In this document: positions 32,877 to 43,365 of the stretch, piece by piece
Numbering within the stretch: position 1 is the stretch's first letter
How the letters are laid out: the number at the start of each line of letters is the position of its first letter
DNA from: Gerris lacustris
Lineage: Eukaryota > Arthropoda > Insecta > Hemiptera > Gerridae
Direction of reading: 5' to 3'
NCBI GenBank assembly: GCA_951217055.1
Contig: OX578279.1
Location: forward strand, 27,864,173 to 27,928,172
DNA length: 64,000 nucleotides
Position numbers and translations under genes: made by a program
The notes under the pieces: model-generated
The model's database searches: none
What the model saw: the letters and a program-made list of their open reading frames with translations, nothing else
Told to the model about the DNA's origin: nothing

Positions 32877-33388
32877 TCAGATCAGAACTTTTTCTTCTTT
32901 ACATTTTCCTGCTTGACGTTGCCAGGCTGCATACTTTAAGTCTTGATGGATGAAGAATGAAGTTACTTTTAATTTCTTTGCATTCCTTAAAATGTCGTAT
33001 ATATGTTTTTCGTGCCGAAAAACAGCTAATATAGTTCTTTTGTATTTTCCAGGCTTTCCAATAGAATATGCTTTTTCGACGACAATATCTTTTAGTCCCA
33101 ATAATTCATGACAAAACTGGGTGACCAAACTTTCATAATCAGTTGAGAGCGAATCCGTATAATCGAGATTTCAAAAAGAAGATTATTCTTTTTCGACATA
33201 TTTATTAAGGTGTCGATTTGGGTTTCATATAGGGTACAACGATACTCATGTTGTTGGACACGTTGCTTAAGCTATGCCGTGTCCTGACTAACCTGTTCAA
33301 CCTTTAAATCTAACGCTCTAATATCCTCCCTAGTGGCTAATCCTTTACTGTCTATCACCTGACTAAGAGCCTCTTTAAGTAGATCCAT
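32877..33388 (-). pseudogene. LINE ORF1 protein remnant (coiled coil and RRM-like)
   Basis: From ATG at 33386-33388 the frame encodes a helical, likely coiled-coil segment (MDLLKEALSQVIDSKGL, EDIRALDLKVEQVSQD). A stop (TAG, 33272-33274) interrupts it, followed by LKQRVQQHE and then MSKKNNLLFE. A 1-base frameshift near 33165-33170 leads into LDYTDSLSTDYESLVTQFC, HELLGLKDIVVEKAYSIG, then KRTILAVFRHEKHIYDILRN and FFIHQDLKYAAWQRQ. NNLLF, GxP-x-KRTILAVF and IHQDL are hallmarks of the nucleic-acid-binding ORF1 proteins of non-LTR retrotransposons. No ORF2 (endonuclease or RT) is found between it and the 3' end. Confidence 0.75.
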
Positions 33389-33830
33389 ATTAAAATTAAC
33401 CGTATTTGCCGTCTTATGTTTCTGAGTTGGATTTGAAACAGAAGTATCCTCTGCTTCGTGATCTCCTCCTTGTTATCTTGCTCTTTTTACTCGAAACGAT
33501 AAATAATTTTTCATTCAGATAAATATTTATTACTTAAGTATTAAATAATTATGTAATTAAGGTAAGAATTTTAATAGGCTATTGGAGAATGGCTCAATTA
33601 AACTGGCCATAAGATTATACGTGTTTATTTTGACAGAATTCTCTCGATAACAGCTTCGGTGGGATGGTAAATAAACTCCTTGTTGTAAACAGTAAACGCT
33701 GCACCAAGCTAGATCTCCCGCTCTACCGATCTGTTGTGGTTTGCCCCCTCCTATCCACCAGCTCACGTCGTTATCTATACGATAGGCTAACAATACGACG
33801 GTACAATAAATCAACCTTACCTTTACTAAA
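33389..33830 (-). other. Possible 5' region of the same LINE
   Basis: An 85-codon open frame (33557-33814, minus) is of higher GC than its surroundings, but I recognise no domain. Position and strand fit a 5' untranslated or promoter region of the LINE. Confidence 0.3.
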
Positions 33831-33981
33831 ATGTTATTAAAAATCCTTTTAAAGAAACACTGGTAACTTAAAAACTATGTTGCTTTCCTGATACAAACTT
33901 CTGTGAAATACGCACAAAGATAAGACACACACAAATATAACAAAATTAGGCCGAATAACTTCAATTATACCATCGAAAAAC

Positions 33982-34112
33982 CTTTGACGAAAATGTGGAG
34001 AATAATACTCCTCCAGAAATAATTAATTTGGCAAAAAATACAACTCAAGAATTAATGCCATCTTTATCAAGAGAGAGATACGAACTTACATACAGCAAGT
34101 TAATTTTTTTCT
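33982..34112 (+). pseudogene. Crypton-type tyrosine recombinase, N-terminal exon fragment
   Basis: The reading frame DENVENNTPPEIINLAKN, then TTQELMPSLSRERYELTYS, matches the extreme N-terminus of insect Crypton-like tyrosine recombinases: acidic start, then LxPxxSRxRYExxY, which begins the DNA-binding helical domain. The ATG present in the 57-kb copy is lost here, and the sequence diverges just upstream of 33982. Both copies stop being protein-like at the same place (ACATACAGCAAGTT). That suggests either a real exon end or a shared deletion boundary. The catalytic domain is absent. Confidence 0.6.
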
Positions 34113-34612
34113 GTATTTATTATTTAAATCTAACAGTCGTAGATAAAGTACGGTACGCAACTCGTGCGAAAACGGCATTTTGCATTGCTCGTGTAGTTTT
34201 ACTACCCTCGCTGTCGCTCGGGTGCAAACTCCACACTCGCATGCAAAAAGCTACTTTCCGCACTTGACGCGTAATGTACTATTATCTACGATTGATCCGA
34301 AATATAAAAACATGTTATCTCTGTTTAGATGCGTAGAAAGTGATTATTTTCGTAGTTATATTCATTGCGCACGCGTGTTTCATAATTCTTCTCCTTATCG
34401 CACTATTAGCGTGTTTGTTTACATTTAACAAAACAATTTTGCTGTTTGTTTAATTAAAGTAACTGTTTTTTTCTGTATTTATTATTAAAAAGTATTTATA
34501 AAAATGAAAACTGCATTTTGCTTTGCTTGTGTGGTTTTACTACCCTTGCTATCGCTAGAGTGCAAACTCCACACTCGCATGCAAAATGCTACTTTCCGCA
34601 CTAGACGCTTAA
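34113..34612 (+). repeat. Permuted flanks of the Crypton-type unit
   Basis: After the exon come the end motif CAGTCGTAGAT (34135-34145) and a palindrome-type block (34151-34282: GTGCGAAAACGGCATTTTGC to CGCGTAATGTAC). Then comes the start motif ATCTACGATTG (34286-34296), opening the promoter-side part of a second unit (to about 34480: GATGCGTAGAAAGTGATTAT, GTGTTTGTTTACATTTAAC). A third, partial palindrome block ends at 34612. The order exon-end, palindrome, promoter-start is what a tandem pair or a circularised unit would give. Confidence 0.6.
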
Positions 34613-35259
34613 TGCACTATTTTATTGTAATTGAATATATTGAAAAAGTAGGCTTTCATTCTTACTTTCCATGGACATTATAAATCAAAATACTTTAAGC
34701 TATCTTAAGTAGTAAAAATACCAGAGTTTTATTTTCCACGAAATAATGATATATAGCATTCCATTAGTCTACTCAGTTCTCCGTAACTATATTCTTTTAA
34801 ACTTAATATTTTATTAATTTTTTTATTTATTTATATTAATTCGGGGAAGAGCACTTTTATCTGTCTTTTGTTCTTTTTTTAATTTAATAATAATTTGTTT
34901 TGCACTTTGTATACCCATGTATTCCCCCGGAAGGTCTGTCCTAGTTCGCCGCTCTTTCTTCAACCCCTTTTTATGCATACTTTTATTTTATTGTGTTTTT
35001 TTTTTTTCTATGTCATTTTTTGTATTTATAAGTAAGTGTAATAACTTGGTTTATTATAACATTTGATTAAACAATGAATATTATTTTATATAAATATTTT
35101 ACTAGTTAACATAATTTAAATGTCAATGTGTCATGTCCTGACAGTAAGTTTGTGTCATTATCTACCATAGAGATGCATCCCAACGCTGATTGAACTCCCA
35201 TTGTCATCTGTAGTTTTACTCTGCTCTCCTACCTGCATAAACTTAAATTATTATTTATT
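34613..35259. other. AT-rich non-coding stretch
   Basis: No gene or recognised repeat is seen. Confidence 0.5.
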
Positions 35260-35775
35260 ACTTCCGAGCTTACCTAAGGTAAGCAAAGCATTGTGATCAT
35301 TCAGAAGAATGCAACTTTTATGTTTTGGAATTTAAATATTCCCAGACGAAAATACGTTTGACTCCATAGAACATTTTTGTCTCTAGTCTGTCATTCAATA
35401 TTTTTGCGATTTGCGATCCACAATAATTGAAAAATACTTATCCGATTTTAATGGCTACTCACTCTCAATTAGCCCAATGTTGGTATTTTTGCTACATCTT
35501 CCGCGTGTGCACACATTTTTTTGAATGACACGTATAACTTTAAAAGCCCTTATCTGATTTTAAATAAAATGTGGATGGTTTGTTGCAAGTAGACCATATA
35601 TGATCCCATATTAATTTTAACCCTCTGTGGACATTTATTATTGATTAAAAATAAATGTGACTCCACTGGGAATCGAAATAGGTTTAAACAACCACACTGT
35701 CAATTACAGTGTGACCATTGACCCCGTCACAATGATAGGATGCGAGGAAGCTGCCACACTAATTGGTCGATTTTT
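35260..35775 (+). repeat. hpA family, divergent copy
   Basis: The hairpin end is degenerate (ACTTCCGAGCTTACCTAAGG then TAAGCAAAGC). The body follows the divergent branch with ATCTTCCGCGTGTGCACAC. It ends ACTGGGAATCGAAATAGG, GATAGGATGCGAGGAAGC, then GCCACACTAATTGG. That end matches the 6.4 kb fragment. Confidence 0.7.
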
Positions 35776-36448
35776 TTTCAATTAATTAAATTTATATAGG
35801 TGGCCTATTTTGTATATGTTCAGAACATAAATTTTTTTATTCCACTTTTAAATTACAATTAAAAATTTTTAATTTTTATATTACTTAGAATATATATTAC
35901 TTAGAAAAAAGGAACAATAAGGGTCTATTTATAATAATTAAACTAAAAAGTAGCTACTATTATTGCTAAAGCTAAGATATGAGTTGATGACAAAAAAATA
36001 TGGTATAGTCCCTGATTTCATCTCGCCCATATGTCTCTTTCTAGATCAATGGTGATGGTATTTCTAATTGAAATGACAATCTCTGTCTCACAATACTACA
36101 TCATCCACTTCGTTTATTTCCTTTATATTTCACAATTCCTTATAATAGCCTTTTCTGGTTGAAAGCTAGCTCTTAAAGTTATTAGGTAAAAAGAGACTGT
36201 GTTTCCATTTTCTGGTGATTTATTTCACTGCTCAGTCCCTAGGTACGAGGTTTAGTCTCTCATTCCATTCATTCATCTAGATGTGGTCTTATTCTTATTA
36301 CTCTCTTTTATTTGACTTCACTACTTCACTTGTCTCCAAATCTTGTAACCCCAATTTGTCCCACTTTCCGACTACCTAAAAAGCTGAAACGTGCACAGAC
36401 TATGTAATTCAAGCGAGCGTAGCGAGCTTCCTACATTTAACGAAATAT
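35776..36448. other. AT-rich stretch ending in a rep-F fragment
   Basis: 35776-36290 is plain. 36300-36400 holds CCGACTACCTAAAAAGCTGA then AACGTGCACAGACTATG. This is the reverse complement of a repeat (rep-F) also at 37.33-37.48 and 56.1-56.45 kb. Confidence 0.5.
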
Positions 36449-36760
36449 GCTCCGTGTCTGTTTGTCTGAAACGTACGATGATAACTTGAGTAAAAGTTGA
36501 CAGATTTTGATGAAATTTGGTACAAATGTTCATTTTACCAATGCTCAGGACGAGTTCGTTGGACAACGTTGCCTGCCTAAGCGTTCGCGCGCAACGCTCG
36601 GGTAAACGTGCGCTTCAGAACTAAAATTTGGAATATTAGGACGGGAAAAAATTCTAACTTTATCTATTCGATGAGACGAATATTTTTTTCAAATAACATT
36701 TTGTAGTAAACCCCAACCGCTATAAATTAATAAAGATCGTTAATACTATTAAAGCGGACC
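36449..36760 (+). repeat. hpA family, copy lacking its hairpin end
   Basis: It contains TCCGTGTCTGTTTGTCTG, TACGATGATAACTTGAGTAA, GATTTTGATGAAATTTGGTA, GAGTTCGTTGGACAACGTTG, and CGCAACGCTCGGGTAAACGT. Both ends are missing. The open frame 36372-36566 on the minus strand is only its shadow. Confidence 0.8.
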
Positions 36761-36819
36761 TAAACTTTAATGGAGAAAAGAACAACGTTTTTACTGATAT
36801 TTTACGCCGCTGTACTACT

Positions 36820-36945
36820 ATCATACCCTTTATATATCAACTCATCATGATTCATGATTATATATTTTTATCAATATCCAATACATATTTATTACTATTC
36901 GCTCGCTTCAATGATTGAGCCACGCGATGCCTAGTTTTAATGACA
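36820..36945 (-). repeat. Fragment of the hpB long-variant block
   Basis: AACTCATCATGATTCATGAT, ATACATATTTATTACTAT and GCCACGCGATGCCTAG match, inverted, the 23.7-kb block and, directly, the 52.5-kb block. Confidence 0.65.
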
Positions 36946-36991
36946 ATACAATAATCAGTCATTAAATATTAATTTATTTATTTTTTATTTT

Positions 36992-37312
36992 GCTTCCGAG
37001 CTTACCGAAGGTAACGGAAGCATTGTGTTCACTTTTGAGAACGGAAAAGTTTTATGTCTCCGATTTTAAAAATTCTAAGACAGAAACGCTCGCGTAAACA
37101 TGAACTTCAATTTTAAAAATTGGAATTTTAGGTCGGGAAAAAATTAAACTTCATCTATTTTTTACAAATACATTTTTTTAATAAAACCAACCAGCGACAC
37201 CGCTATGAAATGTTACAAAATAATATAACAATAAAGTTAATGTTAATATAAAATTAAAATACATTATAGGATGCGAGGAAGCTATGTGCCACACTAATTG
37301 GCAGTCTATTTT
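36992..37312 (+). repeat. hpA family, internally deleted copy
   Basis: Both ends are intact (hairpin GCTTCCGAG...CGGAAGC; GAAGCTATGTGCCACAC and GGCAGTC). About 210 bp from the CTGT repeat to the GTTGGACAACG block are missing. The join at about 37084 reads AAGACAGAAACGCTCGCG. TATTTT flanks both sides. Short deleted forms with both ends kept are typical of non-autonomous elements that are mobilised by their termini. Confidence 0.88.
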
Positions 37313-37329
37313 TATTTATCGCTTGTATC

Positions 37330-37487
37330 CAAATTTTGTAACTTTAATTTGGCCCACATTCCGACTACCTAGAAAGTCAGATATTGTAACCCAAATTTCT
37401 CCCACTTCCCTACTACCTAGAAAGCCGAAGCTTGCACAGATAGTGTATTTTCAATTACAATATAATAATCAGTCATTAATTATTTAC
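37330..37487 (-). repeat. rep-F repeat, two partial units
   Basis: CCGACTACCTAGAAAGTCAG and CTACTACCTAGAAAGCCGAA are successive copies of one motif, followed by CAATATAATAATCAGTCATT. The sequence matches 36.3 kb and, inverted, 56.2-56.4 kb. Confidence 0.7.
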
Positions 37488-37885
37488 ATTAGTAAACTGA
37501 GGATTTCTCCTTATCCTGGTCTTTTAGGTACTATATTTTTATTTACATATTAAAATCCAAAGCATGTTGAATAATTTGCTATATTTCAACCCCTTTGGGG
37601 TCAAACTTTGTGTCTAAGTGATAATATCGGTCTAATATGATATTATCACTTAGACACAGATTCTTACGAGAAGTTTAGCCTTAAATATTAAATGAAATAA
37701 GAGAATCATGTGAAAAAAGTTAACTAGTATTGTGATAAAGTTATGTAATGCCTGGAATCAATGTAACATATGTAAAAAGCTTTAAAATGAATTATTAGCT
37801 TGCAAATTATTCAACATGTTTGGATTTTAAATTAAAATATAGTACCCAACAGACCAGGATAAGGAGAAATCCTCAGTTTACTAAT
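37488..37885. repeat. Nested hairpin element, 84-92 bp outer arms
   Basis: The outer arms 37488-37579 and 37802-37885 are complementary (ATTAGTAAACTGAGG at the ends). Inside lies a perfect 20-bp stem (37609-37628 with 37639-37658) around a 10-base loop. Next to it is CCCC-TTTG-GGGT, and on the minus strand this is followed by GAAATATAGC. That phrase ties the element to the 8.4-9.3 kb palindrome. Confidence 0.85.
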
Positions 37886-39248
37886 ATACGTATAAAGAAG
37901 GTAATATACTACTAAATTAATTATTTACTTAATAGACATTTACATAAGGCAATTTTTGTAAGAGTGTCATCAATTTTTTAAAAAATCATTTTCTTGTTTT
38001 TAACTACGGTTAATAATTTTAATTTTTTCCTTGAAATAAAAAAATGCTTTTCATGCTAATATTGCATATTATTTTTCCTTTTACTTTTATTAACATTCAT
38101 TTTTTCTTTTAAATTAATATAAATATTTATTTTGCAAATGAGAGAGAATTTTAATATTCATAAGATTTAAATAAATTTGAGTCAGTAAAAATAGTGCAGT
38201 AAAACAGTAAATCTTAGTCTACCTTTTATATTTTGTTTAGATGTTTTATTTCATTTTTTTTTTCTTTAAATTCAATTTTTCGTATTTTTTTTTTTATTAG
38301 TATTTGTATGAATTAAAAATATAAATAAACTGCCAGTTGACATAGATTGAATCATTTTCTGTTTGTCTTAAAATATTAACTAATTATAAAGAGTTATAAA
38401 ATTATATCTTGGGAGTGTAGAATGTAATTTTATAGTTAGAAATGTTAAAACAATTTTTATTAAAATATGTAATATGTACATAAGATTATGGCACTGCTAT
38501 TAAAAGTAAAATATAAATAATATCTATTTTTAAATTGTAGCTAGAGTAGAGCTGAAGGAAACTTGCTCAGTTTAGCGTTATATTAAAATTACAAATATTG
38601 GATTCATGATTTAAATATTTAAAATTATACATTATCATTTTGACCTTCATAATTGGTGAATTAATAATAACCGACTAAAGAGGTTGGTCTAGAATCTAGA
38701 ATATTATACATTCAACAGTTGTACTGTGAAAGGAATATTAATATTAATTCCAACGAAGCATAACAAGTTCTGGGGAAGGTTTTCTACCTTACTACATTAA
38801 AAGTTCTCTTCGCCATATTTATCCTGTACAATTCTTAAGCTATTTAGAAACCCGGAAAATTGTTGTAGAATTATTATTGCAATTGTTTATTTTAAGAATT
38901 TCTTCCAATAAATGGTAAATATTATATGGCTTGTTTTACCATGATTGGTAAACTTTTAAATAGCTTTTGATAAAAAAAAATCATGAAACATTTCAACGAT
39001 GTTGTTTAGATTTGATGTCTCTTTTCCAAATGTAAAAAACATTTCAGAATGAAAAGGTCTCAATTTCCAAACTCAACATTAGAGGATCAATTTTAACATA
39101 CAAGAATTAAATTATCTGATACTTATTAAAATTATAGTCTTTGGTGCAAAATTGTGGAAAACTTAGGCCTGCCACTTATACTTATAACTTGCTTTAATAA
39201 ATAAGTAATTTTATTTACCGATTTCGCTGCTTATTTTACTTATTTTTC
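37886..39248. other. AT-rich non-coding stretch
   Basis: No gene, RNA or repeat is recognised. The sequence is very AT-rich. Confidence 0.55.
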
Positions 39249-39600
39249 TTCAATGCTTAATGGAGGTAACGGAAGAATGGTGATCATTCTGCAGAAATAC
39301 ATTTATTGTGTCTCTAATTTGAAGTATCTTTGAATCGTCGTTCTTTCTGTCCATTTTTAATATTTTAAAACTTGGCCCACTCACTTTTTGTTAGCCTGAA
39401 TATCTACAGGCTGTAGATATTCCCATATTAATTTATACCTCCTTGGCTCATTGCTTCAACACCCGCATACACTAACTTAATCTACTTGTCTGATTCTGAT
39501 GAAATGGGAATGACGGAGGATTTAATATTATTTCAACCTTATGCCCACAAACCTTGCTCACATCCTGATTATTAAGTAACTAATTTTAAATGGAGCAAGA
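39249..39600 (+). repeat. hpA family, degraded copy
   Basis: It contains GGAGGTAACGGAAGAATGGT, GATCATTCTGCAGAAATACA, and later GTCTGATTCTGATGAAATGG. It belongs to the divergent branch of the 35.3-kb copy, and its ends are poor. Confidence 0.55.
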
Positions 39601-39609
39601 GTAGTCTTG

Positions 39610-39860
39610 TTGCTATATAGTCACTAGTCCGATCTGATCGGTTCCTCTACGATTTATGAATCGAGAGTTGAACAAGGTTGTGTGTTCGATCCCACACCTT
39701 GGTGATTTACATTTTACATGATTCATTGTTGATCGCACCATACTTTCTCCGGTTGTACATTGGTGTTTGTTTAGAGGCTGGAACTCTACCACGGGGTTAT
39801 TAAAATGGGCCTAAATTAAATAAGGGCCTTATTGCTTTGTTAGAATCCCGGCTTACGTTA
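39610..39860 (+). repeat. SINE-E, tRNA-like repeat copy 1
   Basis: A B-box-like GTTCGATCCC (39684-39693) sits in a T-arm-like context (TGTGTTCGATCCCACA). The body downstream (GATCGCACCATACTTTC, GGCTGGAACTCTACCACGGG, AAATGGGCCTAAATT, AAGGGCCTTATTGCTTTG) is shared with 59.1-59.3 kb. No clear A box or A-rich tail is visible, so a SINE origin is likely but not shown. Confidence 0.55.
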
Positions 39861-40039
39861 TATTCATTTAAAATAAGTTAAGTCCGTCCAGTAATTGGAC
39901 AAAAATGTTCAGACTTTTTTTTATAGTTTAAACATAAATTGTACCGTGAGAAACTAAAATGATTTCACTGCAATAAGTAATTGAAATAAACCATTTTTAT
40001 ATTTTTTTTCTCCACTCACAAAAAGTTATTTCGAGCGTT

Positions 40040-40046
<7 letters not shown>

Positions 40047-40084
<38 letters not shown>
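40047..40084. repeat. Poly-T run
   Basis: About 38 T in a row. It may be the poly(A) tail of a retrocopy inserted on the minus strand, whose body would then lie to its right (40085 on). Confidence 0.8.
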
Positions 40085-40085
<1 letters not shown>

Positions 40086-40560
40086 TCGATACATAAAAAT
40101 ACTTTTTCCGATTCCAGAGGTAAGCCCTCTGCAGGGTCGTGAGTTGTGATGCAGCCTGAATATTTATTTATAACTGAGAATATCCTCTTGAAAAAACGCG
40201 CCCTCTGGTTTAGTAAGGGCAGGGGAAGGGTTTCCTGTAAGAGGGCCCGCTTTTTTTCGGGGTGAAGGTGGAAGGGGTCGCGTTTTTCGCCAGTTGGGTA
40301 CAGTGGGAGGTGGAGAAGAGTTTGGGATTCAAAAACAATTTCCTTCTATAAAGCGGGTAGGGGGACGAAGCGTGTTATACGGTCTGGAATAAGAGACAGA
40401 GAGGAAGGGACACGTAGTCTATACGTGACTTTAGCCCCCGACATAGGACAGCCACTACTGCCTTGGTCCAAAAACAACACACGGGAAAAAAAACACAATC
40501 TACACTCCAAAAACATACCAAGTTCGTACCCCTTTTTTCACAATGTATATCTTTTATTTC
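40085..40560. other. GC-richer unassigned segment
   Basis: It follows the poly-T run and is clearly less AT-rich than its surroundings, with purine-rich words (GGGAGGTGGAGAAG, GAGACAGAGAGGAAGGG). CCAGAGGTAAGCCCTCTGCA near 40118 recurs in similar form at 21.08 kb. I find no coding frame. On the minus strand it could be a retroposed RNA or untranslated exon. Confidence 0.4.
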
Positions 40561-40769
40561 CCTTATCTCGTATGTAGCGAAAGATAAGTTTGTCTAAGAG
40601 TGTAAGATCTATCATAGTCCTGTTTACATGTCACCATTATATCTCTTCAATGTATCTTTCTCTTTTCAAATAAATAGATCCATTTTTATAGGTGATAAAA
40701 AAGAGAATTTATTTTTCTCTGACGTTCAACAAAAATAATAATCTCCGTACCAAAATTAATATATTATAT

Positions 40770-41815
40770 TATACAGGATGTCCCATTTTAAGTGGATCGA
40801 ACGGCTATAACTTTTAAGCTAGGAAAAATGTCGTATTACTTATTGTACAAGTAAAAGTTGTATTACTTATGGCGTAGTTTAATGAAACAAAAAGAAAAAA
40901 AATATTCCGCCATCAAAGAGTCAATATGGCCCTATGATTATAACCTTTGAAGAACGTGATTTCCTCTTGACCTTTAATTTTAGTTATTTTTCTTAAATTT
41001 TCACTAAAAAGCATGCAAAAAATATTTATTCAATTTTTGTATATCTTTCATAGTTTAAGCAGAAATATCCTTCTATTTTGACTACTTTAGAATGCCAATT
41101 TTTATAAATTGAACAATTATTTTTGCTTGTTTTACATTTTATTCTCTCTATTTTAAGCTTAAGTTGTGTGAATGAGGTTCGTTCCACTGAGAATCGAACC
41201 TAGGACATGTCACTTAAAAATTAAAGGAAATTAACTTTCTTAAAACCTATTTATCCGAAGTCAAATCAAACTTTCAAAAATTGGCGGGGAAAAATAGAAA
41301 ATTAAAAAACTTGGAGACAGGGGGTTTAGACTGTCAACATTATTCATAAAAGATTCTTAAATACCTCCATTTACTAGTTATTGCGTTTAAAAAAAATAAT
41401 AAAATAAAATAACAACGTTACATAACTCAAAATTTCTGAGAATTTTTGAGAAAATTAGAAAAAAAGTTATAAGGGATTAACATAAGAATAAATCAATGTT
41501 ACATAACTTTTTCTTGTAAAAACCGCATAGTTATGCAGTCAACTTTAAAGGCTATTTCTGCTTAACCTATGAAAGATTTAAAAAAAAATTGTAATTAACA
41601 TTCATTTCATGCTTTTTAGTAAACTTTTCAGAGAAATAACAAAAAAAATTGAGGGTCAAAAGAAACCCACGTTCTGATGGGTAAAATAATTTTTTAATTT
41701 TTTTTTTCATTAATCTACGCATTAAGTACTACAACTTTTACTTGAGACATTTTCTTAATTTTTCCTAGTTTAAACGTTAAAGCCGTTCGAATTACTTGAA
41801 ATGGGCACCCTATAT
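40770..41815. mobile_element. Long-TIR DNA element, non-autonomous
   Basis: The ends are complementary: ACAGGATGTCCCATTTTAAG at 40773 on the left, and AAATGGGCACCCTATA at the right end. CGAACGGCTATAAC, AAGCTAGGAAAAATG and CAAGTAAAAGTTG follow inward, each with a partner on the other side. The pairing continues for roughly 300 bp per arm with many mismatches, for example the AAGCATGCAAAA / TTTCATGCTTTTT region. TA-rich flanks would suit a TA target. There is no transposase frame. Confidence 0.72.
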
Positions 41816-42089
41816 ACATAAAACATATTATATACTATTTTATTATATATGTTATATAGTACCCCTTTATATACTTACTTATTTATCATAAAATAAATAA
41901 AACTAAAGAATAAATAAATAGCTAAATTAATAAGTTGAATTAACCAACAGTTTATCTATGCTACATCCTTTTCTTTTTTGGCCAGGCTCGTCATCGGTTG
42001 TATACTTATTGAATTATTAGTTTAAAAACAAATAAGCGTTATACATTATTGGAGGTTAGCCAAACATGCATTCCCAATGGCTTGCACAA

Positions 42090-42435
42090 AAATCGGTCCG
42101 GGACAACTCAGAAAAAAACTTTCTCATATACGAGTTTATAATTACTTAGCCCAGTATTTTCCATTTATTAGTTTACAAATGTACATTTAAATATTATTGA
42201 ACATTTCATCAAAATGTATCCTAAAAATAACTTCTCCTGGGCGGGGAATCGAACCCGGGCTCTCTCCGTCCGCGTTTTAAGCTAATTTCTCAGGAACTAG
42301 ATTTCCAAAAAAGTGGTTTTTTAAAAAAACACTTTTTTGGACTCAGGGGACCTCAAAACGTGTAACTCCATCAAAATCTCATAATCGAATTTTTACGCCA
42401 TCACAATACTTTCTCTTTATATGAGAAAGTAAAAA
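42090..42435 (-). repeat. hpB family, internally deleted copy
   Basis: On the minus strand the hairpin end ACTTTCTCATATAAAG-AGAAAGT opens it at about 42425. The CCGGGTTCGATTCCCCGC tRNA-like block is at about 42240-42257. The end CTCGTATATGAGAAAGTTT then GTTGTCCCGGACCGATTTT closes it. The middle (CTGTC repeat to CCGGGAAAAATC) is mostly gone. Confidence 0.8.
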
Positions 42436-42689
42436 TAGAACGGATAAAATCCAATATTTAAGGAGAATACTTAACTATAAGAGATAGTCTATAAGGATTA
42501 TTATGTATAACAATAGCAAATTATTTGGGTTTTTTTAGTTACAATTTTATTTATAATGTTATAATAATAAAAAAGTATTATGATAGGAAAGTTTTCAGTG
42601 AAATGTATTTTTTATGGTTAAAGTTTTCTTTAGTTATATATAAAGTTTTTGGCTTTAATGTATCTGAATCTTCTATTTAAATCTTGTCG

Positions 42690-43185
42690 ACCGAGGAAAA
42701 AAACAAATACTCTTCTTTATACTGGCTTTGATAAAATGTTCTTTATAAATATCTATAATCAATAAATTAATATTATCATTTATATCATGGTTTTATTACT
42801 GAGTAAATAAATAAACACACATCTAAGGCCGCTCCCTGACTTGTCGGTACGGTATCGGTGCGGTATCGGTAAGCTAGTATGCCGATGCGGTAAGATTCCT
42901 TACCGCGCGGTAAAGAATCTGTACCGAATCGGTAAAACATATAGGTGCTCGGTAAAGAATCTGACCGCATCGGCATACTAGCTTACCGATACCTCACCGA
43001 TACCGTACCGACAAGTCAGGGAGCGGCCTAAGGATTAATCGGTGTATTGTCTGAGCACAAGAATATTCTTTTGGTCTTAGATGTGTGTTAATTTATTTAC
43101 TGAGTGTTAATATTTACTGAACCATGATATTATTTTTCTTTATTTATCAAAGACGACCTTCCAGTAAAGATGAGAGTCTTTTTTA
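42690..43185. repeat. Outer inverted repeat around the CGGTA MITE
   Basis: CATGGTTTTATTACTGAGTA and AATAAACACACATCTAA (to 42826) pair with TTAGATGTGTGTTAATTTAT and TTACTGAGT...CATGATAT (43077-43132). Further out, CTTTATACTGG..CTTTGATAAA pairs with TTTATCAAAG...CCAGTAAAG (to about 43165). The arms are imperfect. The MITE sits at the inner edge of the left arm. Confidence 0.7.
42827..43028. mobile_element. Harbinger-like MITE, CGGTA-rich
   Basis: This is a 202-bp palindromic element with TIRs starting GGCCGCTCCCTGACTTGTCG and about 70 bp of arm on each side. The element is GC-rich and built of CGGTA/TACCG words. It is flanked by TAA at 42824-42826 and 43029-43031. A 3-bp TAA or TTA duplication with GC-rich ends is the pattern of PIF/Harbinger elements. 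There is no transposase. Confidence 0.8.
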
Positions 43186-43365
43186 TGTGATTCTCACGTT
43201 AATCTTTGAAATGAAGTAGACTCACCTCTCACTAAATCATTTCATCAATGTAACTCTTTTTCTTTCGTAATCGGCACTGATGATGGCCTTATGATGGCTA
43301 AAAGCTGCTTTGTTTATTAAACAAATTTCAATTTACCTGGTAGAGCCAATTTAGTTTATCTCTTC
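43145..43365 (+). repeat. IR-D family copy with CTGATGA motif
   Basis: It shares AAATGAAGTAGACTCACCTC, CACTAAATC...TGTAACTC and CTTTTTCTTTCGTAA (inverted) with the 27.0-kb element, and the right end GCTGCTTTGTTTATTAAAC..TTTCAATTTACC. At 43277 CTGATGA is followed by T, a GGCC/GGCT stem and AAAA, a near-match to a hammerhead core. Confidence 0.7.
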
